Shown here: positions 15,448-23,883 of the stretch, piece after piece | How positions within the stretch are numbered: the first letter of the stretch is position 1 | Layout: every line of letters begins with the position of its first letter | Origin: CAJWPI01 sp964635015 | GTDB lineage: Bacteria; Pseudomonadota; Gammaproteobacteria; Magnimaribacterales; Magnimaribacteraceae | Length of the DNA: 29,090 bases | Direction: 5' to 3' | Assembly (NCBI GenBank): GCA_964635015.1 | Contig: CAZWMS010000021.1 | Location: 1 to 29,090 of the forward strand | Translations under genes and position numbers: made by a program | The notes under the pieces: generated by a model | The model's database searches: none | Seen by the model: the letters and a program-made list of their open reading frames with translations, nothing else | Told to the model about the DNA's origin: nothing

Positions 15448-17985
15448 TTAGAAGTCCATACTTAACTTCATATAGACGAAGGCCCCATTAAATCCAAGAG
15501 GAGAAGCTTCAGGGTATTCCCACCCAAGTATTAGCCCTCTCTTTTCTTTATCTGGGTATTCATTAAGTGCATTTTGCGATCCTAATGTTAGCGTGTAGGT
15601 GTCACTTAGAGACTTACTGATTTCTACATCGAGTGTCATCATGTCACCTATGTAACCGCCACCGCCACCCCATTCTTCTGTAAACCACTCATCGACCCAG
15701 TTAAGTCTGGCAAGCAGCCTCCAATCATTTTTAAAATGGACGGCAGAAAAATTCCAACGATTTTCTGGAAGGAGTTTTTCTAATTGGTCAATTCTTCCTG
15801 AACCAATAAGACCTCCGGTACGGTCGACATTAGTTTCTACATGACTATAAACATAAGTAAAGGTAGTTGACCCACCATTTATCTCAGTATCATAAGTAGC
15901 TACCAAGTCATGACCCTCAGTAGTAGTGTCAAAATCATTTACATAGAAACGGAAGTTAGTTAAATCTCCTGCTCCTGGAATTCCTAAAGCAGTAAGAGTA
16001 GCAATATCTGCAGCAGTAATGGCAATATCATCACCTTGAGTTATTCTGTCCTCAAGCTCAATTTGATAGAAATCAAAAGTGATATTAAAAGAATCTGAAG
16101 GATTCCAAACAATACCAAAGCTGGTATTCATAGATTCTTCTGGACCTAACTCCTTACCTCCGTAATAGGCAGAAACCGGATTAGTTGGAGCAAGAGTACC
16201 TTTTTGGTAAAGATCCCCACCTGCATCGGCTACAGTAGATATATTTGAAATATTTGCTTGACCAGGCGTTGGTGCTCTAAAGCCTGTACTTGCTGTTCCT
16301 CTTATTGAAAGGTCATCAGAAGCTTTCAAAAGGAAAGAAATTTTGCTATTAAATGTCGATCCAAATGTATCAAAGTCTTCATAACGACTTGCTAGTCCAA
16401 GAAGAAGATTTTCAGTTACATCTGCCTCCATATCTAAATATAAAGCTATGTTGCTTCTATCCCAAGTCCCCGCCATCATTGGAGAAAATCCTCCAAAACC
16501 GTTGGAACCAATACCAAAACCTTGCTTGAAATAAGGACCTATTTCCCAGCTTTCTTTATTACCAGAAACCACTGTAAATTGCTCTTCTCTAAACTCAAAC
16601 CCGAAAGCAATGCTTAGGTCGGAAGCAAAGCTAGATACTGGAACAGGTTTAGTAAGATCAATATTAAAGTTCTTTTCTAACTGTACATAATTACCTGGAT
16701 AAAATTCTGTAGGAGTATCAGGTCCTAAAGAAGCATTTACAGTATTCTTTATAAAATACTCAGATACATTTTCCCCAACACTTGCGCTTACATCCCAGGT
16801 TAGTCCAGAAGTTGTAACTCCCTTTACACCTGTGGCTAAACTCCAATCAGATACATCGCCTCCAAAACTTGGAGTAAAACCTCCAGGAAACAATTCATTG
16901 AATACAAAACAATTTGAGTTAGCTTTAATAGCTGCTAAAGCACTATCACTAGCTGAGCCAGCACCTGAAGCTGGAACAGGTACTACTGGGCAAGTTCTAG
17001 CTGCACCAGTTGTAGCTTCTGCAACATCTCCTACTAGCCTAGTTACACCTCCATCTGTAGAGAATACACCGCCTCTGTTAGTTGGATTTCTATAGAAGAA
17101 TCCACCTAATACTTTTCTTTCAGCATAGTTTCCAAAGAGATAAAATTCCTTAGAAGAATCTAGAGATAACCCTATATTGGCAAAAAGTTTTATATCGTCA
17201 TTTACTCTTGGAGAACCCCAAATTTGAGCTGGATTAGGGTAGTTCCAAATTTTAGAATTTCCTCCATCATAAAGTCCCTGAGCATCTGCTCTTTGCACAC
17301 TTCTGCTTGTAGCATCTGATTCCTGGAGTTCTAAAGAAATGTTTGCAAAACCAGCTGAAGTAAATGGCATCCCTACGTTTGCTGCTATTCTCCAAGCCTC
17401 TCCATCTCCTTCAGTGTACTCGCCACTTCTGACTTCTAACAGAGTTCCTTCAGGACTGTCGTTAAGAACAAAATTCAATATTCCTGCTATAGCATCTGAA
17501 CCATACTGCGCAGCTGCTCCGTCTCTTAAAACTTCAACTTGTTTTAGTGCAATTGAGGGGATAGCAGAAATGTCAGGACCTTGTGCGCCGTCAGATATAC
17601 CACTACCTAAAAAGGATATTACTGCTCCTCTATGCCTTCTTTTTCCATTTACGAGAACAAGCATATTGTCGGGAGGTAAGCCCCTAAGGTTAGCAGGTCT
17701 AATTAAGGTTGCTGCATCACTTATAGGTTGAGTGTTAACATTAAAAGAAGGAACTAAGGTCCTTATCATATCTGGTAAGTCCATTGCCCCTTGGTTAACA
17801 AAATCAGATCCTGTTATAACATCCACCGGTGCTGGTGAATCTCCAACGGATCTTGCTTCTCTTCTGGTACCAACTGCGACTACTTCTTCAACGTCATCTG
17901 CAGATAGAATTGAAGGAGAGAAAGTTGGTACGGAAACCAAGCACAATAAGAGGGCAAGCCCTCCAATAAATTTAATATCTTTCAT
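15448..17985 (-). CDS. TonB-dependent outer-membrane receptor, 845 residues
   Basis: The signal peptide (about 1-29) is followed by a TonB box (EEVVAVG, 33-39). A plug domain (about 45-175) contains LVNGKRRHRGAVI (111-123) and VEVLRDGAAAQYGSDAIAG (150-168), the standard plug signatures. The barrel ends in Phe (KLSMDF). The NGKRRHRGA plug form is that of a large group of receptors in marine gammaproteobacteria and xanthomonads whose ligands are mostly unknown. One Cys pair (332/359) probably closes an extracellular loop. A purine-rich GGGGAAAG site lies 6 nt before the ATG. It shares no operon with the first receptor: the two have the same strand, but the amidohydrolase gene separates them. 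The 240-bp gap upstream (17986-18225) to the divergent GNAT gene shows no hairpin or promoter I trust. Confidence 0.95.
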   Translation of the reverse strand: MKDIKFIGGLALLLCLVSVPTFSPSILSADDVEEVVAVGTRREARSVGDSPAPVDVITGSDFVNQGAMDLPDMIRTLVPSFNVNTQPISDAATLIRPANLRGLPPDNMLVLVNGKRRHRGAVISFLGSGISDGAQGPDISAIPSIALKQVEVLRDGAAAQYGSDAIAGILNFVLNDSPEGTLLEVRSGEYTEGDGEAWRIAANVGMPFTSAGFANISLELQESDATSRSVQRADAQGLYDGGNSKIWNYPNPAQIWGSPRVNDDIKLFANIGLSLDSSKEFYLFGNYAERKVLGGFFYRNPTNRGGVFSTDGGVTRLVGDVAEATTGAARTCPVVPVPASGAGSASDSALAAIKANSNCFVFNELFPGGFTPSFGGDVSDWSLATGVKGVTTSGLTWDVSASVGENVSEYFIKNTVNASLGPDTPTEFYPGNYVQLEKNFNIDLTKPVPVSSFASDLSIAFGFEFREEQFTVVSGNKESWEIGPYFKQGFGIGSNGFGGFSPMMAGTWDRSNIALYLDMEADVTENLLLGLASRYEDFDTFGSTFNSKISFLLKASDDLSIRGTASTGFRAPTPGQANISNISTVADAGGDLYQKGTLAPTNPVSAYYGGKELGPEESMNTSFGIVWNPSDSFNITFDFYQIELEDRITQGDDIAITAADIATLTALGIPGAGDLTNFRFYVNDFDTTTEGHDLVATYDTEINGGSTTFTYVYSHVETNVDRTGGLIGSGRIDQLEKLLPENRWNFSAVHFKNDWRLLARLNWVDEWFTEEWGGGGGYIGDMMTLDVEISKSLSDTYTLTLGSQNALNEYPDKEKRGLILGWEYPEASPLGFNGAFVYMKLSMDF

Positions 17986-18225
17986 AAATCTTTCCCCAAA
18001 ATTTTTAATTTAAGCCTAAAAATTCCTAAGAATATCAGACCCTGTTCCGGACTAAAAAGCCATTTGCTCTAATTTAATAAACGCCAGCAAATAGGAACAA
18101 ATTTGCGCAGGGGCTAATTTAAAGGCAATTAGACTTTAAATCAAGAAGAGATTAAGTTACAAAGTACTTTTTTTTAAGTATTTGTTAACTATAAAGAACA
18201 ATTTAAGTAATGGCATACCTTTTTT

Positions 18226-18774
18226 ATGATGTTGGAAAAACCCTTGAGATATAGAATAGCTATAATTTCTGATTTAAAAGAGATTAAAAAATTAATGGAC
18301 CTTTCCATTAAGCAACTTCAAAAGCCTTTTTTAAATAAAGAACAAATTCTAGCTTCATATGAAGCCATGGGTCTTGATAAGCAATTGATTACAGATAAAA
18401 CTTACTTCTTATTTTTCACTAAAGATAATTTAGTAGGTAGTGGTGGTTGGAGTAAGAGAAAAACTCTTTTTGGAGGCAGTCATACTTTGAATAGAGATGA
18501 TAGTTTTTTGAATCCTAAGATAGATCCTGCTCGCATTAGGGCTATGTATACACATCCAGATTGGGTAAGAAGAGGCATAGGAAAGAAGGTTATTGAACTT
18601 AGCGAAAAGGCTGCATTAAAAGATGGTTTCTCAAAAGTGGAGCTGATGGCAACTTTGGCTGGTGAGCCTTTATACAGAAGTTGTGGTTATAAGGTTGTTG
18701 AAGAGATAAACTTCTTAAGTTCCGAGGGTATAGAGGTACCTTTAAAAAGAATGGAAAAAGATGTAGTTAAGTAA
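18226..18774 (+). CDS. GNAT-family N-acetyltransferase
   Basis: This 182-residue protein has a typical single-domain GNAT layout. The N-terminal IAIISDLKEIKKLM (11-24) is the first strand and helix, the central beta region carries NLVGSGGW, and acetyl-CoA motif A is MYTHPDWVRRGIGKK (107-121, with RRGIGK). The C-terminal part has LYRSCGYKVVEE, the usual xxGY region. The substrate cannot be predicted. There are two adjacent Met codons (18226 and 18229) without a clear Shine-Dalgarno sequence, so the exact start is uncertain by one residue. It is divergent from the second TonB-dependent receptor and 90 bp upstream of tadA. Confidence 0.85.
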   Translation: MMLEKPLRYRIAIISDLKEIKKLMDLSIKQLQKPFLNKEQILASYEAMGLDKQLITDKTYFLFFTKDNLVGSGGWSKRKTLFGGSHTLNRDDSFLNPKIDPARIRAMYTHPDWVRRGIGKKVIELSEKAALKDGFSKVELMATLAGEPLYRSCGYKVVEEINFLSSEGIEVPLKRMEKDVVK

Positions 18775-18864
18775 GAAGAATAAATTTTGAAGAACAAGTT
18801 AATATTTTCTATAAACCCATGAGATTTTTTTCATCTTTCTTAGTTAAATAATCTTATATTTTTC

Positions 18865-19317
18865 ATGTCTCAAGAAAATTTTTTTATGAAGCAAGCCTTT
18901 AGACAAGCTAAACTTGCCTTGGAAAAAGAAGAAGTGCCAGTAGGTGCAATTCTTGTTAAGAATGATGAAATCATAGGGACTGGTTTTAACCAGTCTGTTA
19001 GCTTAAATGACCCTTCTGCTCATGCAGAAATAATAGCTTTACGAGAAGCTTCTAAAAAATTAAAAAATTATCGCCTAACACATACAACCATGTACGTTAC
19101 ATTAGAGCCCTGCACCATGTGTGTTGGAGCTTTGATTCATTCTAGAGTAGAAAAAATTGTATTTGCAGCAACCGACCCTAAATCAGGTGTTGTTGTTAGT
19201 AATTCTAATTTGCTAGATAAAAAATTTGTCAACCATAAGATAAAATACAGCCATGGGCTTTATGCAAAAAAATCTTCTAATCTTTTACAAGAGTTCTTTT
19301 TAAAAAGGAGAGTTTAA
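18865..19317 (+). CDS. tadA: tRNA-specific adenosine deaminase TadA
   Basis: This 150-residue protein converts A34 to inosine in the tRNA-Arg(ACG) anticodon. The zinc site of the cytidine/adenosine deaminase fold is complete: H53-A-E55 in SAHAEI (Glu55 is the proton shuttle) and PC83-T-M-C86. The N-terminal helix FMKQAFRQAKLALE and the LEPCTMCVGALIHSRV segment are typical of TadA. The stop codon TAA shares a TTAA tetranucleotide with the convergent xthA stop (19314-19317). A TATATT sequence (18855-18860) ends 4 nt before the ATG and there is no Shine-Dalgarno sequence, so a leaderless transcript is possible. Confidence 0.95.
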   Translation: MSQENFFMKQAFRQAKLALEKEEVPVGAILVKNDEIIGTGFNQSVSLNDPSAHAEIIALREASKKLKNYRLTHTTMYVTLEPCTMCVGALIHSRVEKIVFAATDPKSGVVVSNSNLLDKKFVNHKIKYSHGLYAKKSSNLLQEFFLKRRV

Positions 19318-20126
19318 ATATCGAAAGATGACCAAATTGGAGCATGATCGGAAGGCTTAACCATTGCTCTTATTTTGTAATCGATTCCAACTTCTTGAAG
19401 AGAATCGACAATAGAATCTGTTCCCCATATTTGATCTATTCTTAAGCCCCTCTTAGGTGAGTCATCAAACCCCCTGCTTCTATAGTCAAACCAACTAAAT
19501 TTATTATTTTTAGTTGGATAAATTTCTCTAAAAGTATCTTTCAATCCCCAAGAAGTAAGTTTTTTTAGCCACTCCCTCTCCTCTGGTAGGAAACTACATT
19601 TTCCTGTTCTTAGCCATCGTTTTCTATTTTGTTCGCCAATACCAATATCTATTTCTTCAGGAGAGATATTCAAATCTCCCATCAAGACAAGAAGATCTTT
19701 GGGTGTATGATTTTCTTTTAAATGGTTTGTAAGGTCTTTATAAAATTTTCTTTTAGCAGGAAATTTAGTTGGATGGTTCCTTTCCTCTCCTTGCGGGAAA
19801 TAGCCATTTAAAACATAGAAAGATTTTTTTCCACTTTTAAATTCTCCCCATATAAATCTTTTTTGATCATCAGACTTATCATTTTTAAAACCCTTGCCCG
19901 ACTTAATAGGTTTCTTTTTGGAAAGAAGGGCAACACCATAATGTCCCTTTTGTCCATTGACAAATGATTCATAACCCATTTCTTTTATAGCCTCAAAAGG
20001 GTATTCATCATCATGTACTTTTGTTTCTTGAAGTCCTATAACCTCAGGTTTATGTTTTTTGATTATGGATTTAACTTGATGCAGCCTAGCCCTGACGCTA
20101 TTAATGTTAAAGGATACAATTTTCAT
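19314..20126 (-). CDS. xthA: Exodeoxyribonuclease III (AP endonuclease)
   Basis: This 270-residue protein of the endonuclease/exonuclease/phosphatase fold repairs abasic sites and has 3'-5' exonuclease activity. The active-site residues are present at positions nearly identical to E. coli Exo III: Asn7, Glu34 (LQETK), Tyr109 (NGYFPQG), Asp151 and Asn153 (MGDLNISPE), Asp231 (LRIDQIW) and Asp260-His261 (PSDHAPI). The start ATG immediately follows the prc stop codon without a gap, so it is probably translated from a prc-xthA message. Its end overlaps the tadA stop by 4 bp on the opposite strand. It is cytoplasmic. Confidence 0.96.
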   Translation of the reverse strand: MKIVSFNINSVRARLHQVKSIIKKHKPEVIGLQETKVHDDEYPFEAIKEMGYESFVNGQKGHYGVALLSKKKPIKSGKGFKNDKSDDQKRFIWGEFKSGKKSFYVLNGYFPQGEERNHPTKFPAKRKFYKDLTNHLKENHTPKDLLVLMGDLNISPEEIDIGIGEQNRKRWLRTGKCSFLPEEREWLKKLTSWGLKDTFREIYPTKNNKFSWFDYRSRGFDDSPKRGLRIDQIWGTDSIVDSLQEVGIDYKIRAMVKPSDHAPIWSSFDI

Positions 20127-22199
20127 CTATAAACCAGAAGATTCCAAAGAGGCGATAATTGGGTTATAAGATTGTTCAATATAGTCAGATAATATGTGAG
20201 CTGACTCAAGTAAGATTTCAGATTCTACATTCAAATCCTCAGGATCTTCTTCCCTATCAAGAAAATCTTGATAAGTTAAGTAGGTTTCAAGACCAAGCTC
20301 TTCTCTGAGGTTATTTTCTAAAACAAGAAATCTATTCTCTAAGTCATTTTTCTTTTCCCCCCTTGTTTCAATGTCTAATTGAAGCCACAAATCCTTTTCT
20401 TGTTCTTCCATTAATTCTTTTTTCTTTTCAAGGCTCTTAAAAATTGGAGACAACATAATTCTTTTCTTATTCCTTTTTATAAGGGCTTCCTTAGAAGAAC
20501 CAATACGGTCAAAATTTTTAAATCTAACTTTGGTCACCATGTCATAATTTAGTGCCCTCAATAATTTACTTTCTCCTATTTCTTCGTAATCAATAGGACT
20601 GGGTAGGTAGATATCTGGAGAAACCCCTTTATTTTGAGTGCTTCCACCAGATACTCTGTAGAACTTAGATTCGGTATATTTAATTTGTCCAATTTTTACA
20701 TTCTCAACTTTTTGAACTGTCCCTTTTCCAAAAGTATCTGTGCCTACGACTAATCCCCTTTGATAATCTTGTATTGCGCCAGCCAATATTTCTGAAGCTG
20801 AAGCACTAAATTTATTGACAAGAACTACCAAGGGACCATTGTATAGTTGGAAGCCTCTCCTTTCTCCTAGACCATGAATATCACCAGTCGAAGTTTTTAC
20901 TTGAACTGTTGTTCCGGCACCGAGAAAGATCTTGGCAAGAGCATTTGCTTCAAATAAAGAACCTCCACCATTATTTCTTAAATCCAATATAAGTCCATCA
21001 ATGTTTTCTTTCTTAAGAGACTTGATTAGTTCCTTTACATCTTTACTACTACTCTTGTAGTCATATTCTCTTCTCTTAAAGGCATCAAAGTCCATATAAA
21101 AGGCAGGTAATTCAATTACACCAATTTTAAAATTCCTGTCTTTACGAGGAATATTTAGCACTTTCTTCTCTGCTGCCTGATCTTCAAGTTTTACTAGATT
21201 ACGAGTAATTTCAACTACTTTTGTTTCTGATTCATCTAATGAGGTGGAGGGAATAATTTCTAGTTTTACAATTGTGTCTTTAGGACCTCTAATTAAGTCT
21301 ACGACATCATCAATTCTCCATCCTATGACGTCTGTAATTTCTTTACTGTTCTCTTGACCAACACCTACTATCTTATCTTTAGGTTTTAATTTTTTAGAAT
21401 TTTCAGCTGGACCGCCAGGAACCAAAGAAGCTATGGTTGTGTACATACCATCGGAAGAAAGCAGAGCACCTATACCCTCTAAAGATAAACTCATATCAAT
21501 ATCAAAATCTTCAGTTCTTTTAGGAGACATGTATACAGTATGAGGTCCATACATTGAGGTAACAGAGTTTATAAATATATCAAAAACATCACTATTTCTA
21601 GTTTGTTTAAAGTAGTTAAAGTTATTCTTTAGTCTCTTTGTTAGTTTATTCTTTGTTTCTTCCAGATCATTTCCTCTAAGATGAAGTTTTATAACTTCAT
21701 TTAGAAGCAGATTCCTCCAAAGAGATTTTAATTGTTGGTTTGTTCTGAGCCATTTACTCTCAGACCTGTCCTTTAATATTTTTTTATTTTGTTTAAGGTC
21801 AAGTAATTCAATTTTTTCCAATAGATTGATATGAAATTCATGTCTGGCTATATATCTAACTTGAAATAGATTAAAAATTCTAAAAGCAAGAGTTAAAGAA
21901 TCTTCGGCTTCATTGGTTACGGAGGCACCCAATCCCTTTAAGAAGTTTTCAGTTTCTGAATAAAGAAAAATTTCTTTGTTAGGATCTATTCTATCAATGT
22001 AAAGAGCTAATGCTTCTTGTTTCATTGAAGCAAAATCTTTTTTGACATAGTGATCCTCTTCTAAGATATTAATAACTTCCTGGTAAAGATCTAAATGTTC
22101 TTGTGAATAAACTAAACTAGTTTCTTCAGAATAAATTAAAGGCAGAAAGGATAGCCCTATTACGAATAAGGTACTTGTCAGTATTTTTATTCTATTCAT
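20127..22199 (-). CDS. prc: Carboxy-terminal (tail-specific) processing protease Prc/Tsp
   Basis: This 690-residue periplasmic protease has a signal peptide (1-24). Its N-terminal helical domain (about 35-230) is followed by a PDZ domain (about 232-315, with the GIGALLSSDG and PGGPAENS elements). The S41 catalytic domain (about 355-530) has DLRNNGGG at 406-413, NKFSASASEI with Ser467, and FGKGT with Lys492; the 25-residue Ser-Lys spacing matches E. coli Prc (S452/K477). The C-terminal helical part (about 550-690) corresponds to the family's DUF3340 region. It degrades proteins by recognising nonpolar C-termini and processes cell-wall enzymes and lipoproteins. It is followed directly by xthA. 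The start ATG sits 93 bp from the divergent MBL gene. Confidence 0.96.
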   Translation of the reverse strand: MNRIKILTSTLFVIGLSFLPLIYSEETSLVYSQEHLDLYQEVINILEEDHYVKKDFASMKQEALALYIDRIDPNKEIFLYSETENFLKGLGASVTNEAEDSLTLAFRIFNLFQVRYIARHEFHINLLEKIELLDLKQNKKILKDRSESKWLRTNQQLKSLWRNLLLNEVIKLHLRGNDLEETKNKLTKRLKNNFNYFKQTRNSDVFDIFINSVTSMYGPHTVYMSPKRTEDFDIDMSLSLEGIGALLSSDGMYTTIASLVPGGPAENSKKLKPKDKIVGVGQENSKEITDVIGWRIDDVVDLIRGPKDTIVKLEIIPSTSLDESETKVVEITRNLVKLEDQAAEKKVLNIPRKDRNFKIGVIELPAFYMDFDAFKRREYDYKSSSKDVKELIKSLKKENIDGLILDLRNNGGGSLFEANALAKIFLGAGTTVQVKTSTGDIHGLGERRGFQLYNGPLVVLVNKFSASASEILAGAIQDYQRGLVVGTDTFGKGTVQKVENVKIGQIKYTESKFYRVSGGSTQNKGVSPDIYLPSPIDYEEIGESKLLRALNYDMVTKVRFKNFDRIGSSKEALIKRNKKRIMLSPIFKSLEKKKELMEEQEKDLWLQLDIETRGEKKNDLENRFLVLENNLREELGLETYLTYQDFLDREEDPEDLNVESEILLESAHILSDYIEQSYNPIIASLESSGL

Positions 22200-22292
22200 C
22201 AGATTTTTGAGTGGTGGATTATATAGATAGACTCAAGTTACTTACAATCTCATAAATGGGAGAGTAATATATTAGATCATTTAACTTTGATT

Positions 22293-23285
22293 ATGAAATC
22301 AAGTGAATTTTCAAATTTAGGCATAAAACCTTTTGAGAAAGGATTGTGTGATCTGGGAAACCACACCTATGCTTATCTTCAACCAAACGGAGGGTGGGGT
22401 TGGAGTAATTCAGGCCTTATTACTGACAGTGGTGAATCTATAATTGTGGACACCTTGTTTGATGAGCAGTTAACACTAGATATGCTTAAGAATATGAAAA
22501 AAGCTGAGCCAAAATCTCTACAAAATATAGTTGCTCTTATAAATAGCCACTCTAATGGAGATCATTGCAATGGAAACAACTGTGTTGAGACTAATGAAAT
22601 AATTTCTAGCAAAGCGACTCTAGAGGAAATGTCTCACGAATCTCCTGAAATGATGGCTGCCCTTATTAAGGAGGCCCCTAATATGGGTTTACTAGGAAAA
22701 TATTTCCTTGAGTGTTTTGGAGATTTTAATTTTAGTGGAGTCACTAAAAAGTTACCTAATTCTACTTTTTCAGGAGAGATGAAGAAAAAAGTAGGAGATA
22801 AAGTAGTCGACCTTATTGAAGTAGGTCCTGCACATACTAACGGTGATGTGTTGGTTTATGTCCCTTCAGATAAGGTTGTATTCACTGGAGATATTCTATT
22901 CATTGAGGGTCACCCCATCCTTTGGGCAGGGCCAGTAAAGAATTGGATTAGTGCTTGTGAAAAGATTATTTCAATGGATGTTGACTTTATTGTTCCTGGA
23001 CACGGACCTGTAACTAATAACAATGGAGTTAGAGCTGTTAAGGACTACCTAACTTATATAGATACTGAATCAAGAAAGAGATTTGAGTCTGGTATGAATG
23101 CCCTAGATGCAGCAAAAGATATTAATTTAGACTTATTTTCTAGCTGGGGAGATCCTGAAAGGATCGCAGTAAATGTCAATTCTTTATTCAGGGAATATAG
23201 AGGTGAACAGCAAAGAGAAGAAATTACTCTGCTATTTCAACAAATGGCAGAATTAAGAGGTTTTGAAGATGACTCAGGTAAATAA
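22293..23285 (+). CDS. MBL-fold metallo-hydrolase with an HxNxDH metal motif
   Basis: I use the ATG at 22293 (330 residues) rather than the TTG two codons upstream. The metallo-beta-lactamase fold is clear. The metal motif is H86-S-N88-G-D90-H91, where the usual second His of HxHxDH is Asn. The later ligands are kept: H181 in GPAHTNGD, D200 in VVFTGDILF, and H237 in PGHGP. Such HxNxDH proteins form a recognisable subgroup, probably with altered metal-1 coordination; whether hydrolysis is of an ester, lactone or thioester is unknown. There is no signal peptide. The 3' end overlaps the DsbA-fold isomerase gene by 17 bp, so the two are likely translated together. A specific substrate is not inferable. 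Confidence 0.85.
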   Translation: MKSSEFSNLGIKPFEKGLCDLGNHTYAYLQPNGGWGWSNSGLITDSGESIIVDTLFDEQLTLDMLKNMKKAEPKSLQNIVALINSHSNGDHCNGNNCVETNEIISSKATLEEMSHESPEMMAALIKEAPNMGLLGKYFLECFGDFNFSGVTKKLPNSTFSGEMKKKVGDKVVDLIEVGPAHTNGDVLVYVPSDKVVFTGDILFIEGHPILWAGPVKNWISACEKIISMDVDFIVPGHGPVTNNNGVRAVKDYLTYIDTESRKRFESGMNALDAAKDINLDLFSSWGDPERIAVNVNSLFREYRGEQQREEITLLFQQMAELRGFEDDSGK

Positions 23286-23883
23286 ACTAGAGTTCTTTTT
23301 TGATTGTAGCAGTCCTTGGACATATTTAGCTTTTAAAGAAATAGAGAATTTATGTTCAAGACAAAATCTAGAACTTATTTGGAAGCCCATTTTAGTTGGC
23401 GGAATCTTCAATACCGTGAATCCAAGTGTTTATGAATCTAGAAGTAATCCTATAAAGGAAAAAGCCATTTACTTGCAAAAAGATCTACAAGAATGGGCCT
23501 TACTAAGGGGGATAAAAATACATTGGCCTGATATATTTCCTGTAAATAGTGTAAAAGCGATGAGAGGAGTTTTCCTCGCTATGGAGAAAAATAGAGTTTC
23601 CGAATATGTTAATTATGTATTTAGATCTTATTGGAGAGATAATTTAGACATATCTTCAGATGAAATAATCATGAGGATAATAAGAAAATTAGACTGGGAT
23701 TCTGAAGAGTTTTTTTCTTTTATAAGCCAAGATTCAGTAAAGAAATCTCTCAGAAGAAATACTGAGGAACTTGCTAAGAGAGGGGGCTTTGGTTCTCCTA
23801 CCATGTTCTTAAATGAAAGAAATATGTATTTTGGAAATGACAGGTTGATGCTTTTAGAAGAAATTATGAAAGCTGGCCATTAG
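23269..23883 (+). CDS. 2-hydroxychromene-2-carboxylate isomerase-like (DsbA-fold, GST-kappa type) protein
   Basis: The ATG at 23269 gives 204 residues and is preceded at 8 nt by AAGAGG (23255-23260), so I prefer it to the TTG at 23263. The N-terminal LEFFFDCSSPWTYLAF (7-22) is the family's strand and active-site turn; Ser15-Pro16 occupies the position of the catalytic Ser of HCCA isomerase and GST kappa rather than a DsbA CxxC. The C-terminal GGFGSPTMFLNERNMYFGNDR shows the cis-Pro loop (GSPT) and the GxDR end of the family. HCCA isomerases use glutathione in naphthalene-type aromatic degradation, but many homologues have other roles. It overlaps the upstream MBL gene (coupled) and convergently overlaps the quinone oxidoreductase stop by 4 bp. 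Confidence 0.85.
   Translation: MTQVNKLEFFFDCSSPWTYLAFKEIENLCSRQNLELIWKPILVGGIFNTVNPSVYESRSNPIKEKAIYLQKDLQEWALLRGIKIHWPDIFPVNSVKAMRGVFLAMEKNRVSEYVNYVFRSYWRDNLDISSDEIIMRIIRKLDWDSEEFFSFISQDSVKKSLRRNTEELAKRGGFGSPTMFLNERNMYFGNDRLMLLEEIMKAGH

Noticed and set aside
16832..18013. Three long plus-strand frames opposite the second TonB-dependent receptor.
   Set aside because: They are antisense to a gene with clear plug and barrel signatures; their Ala/Pro/Ser-rich translations have no recognisable domain.
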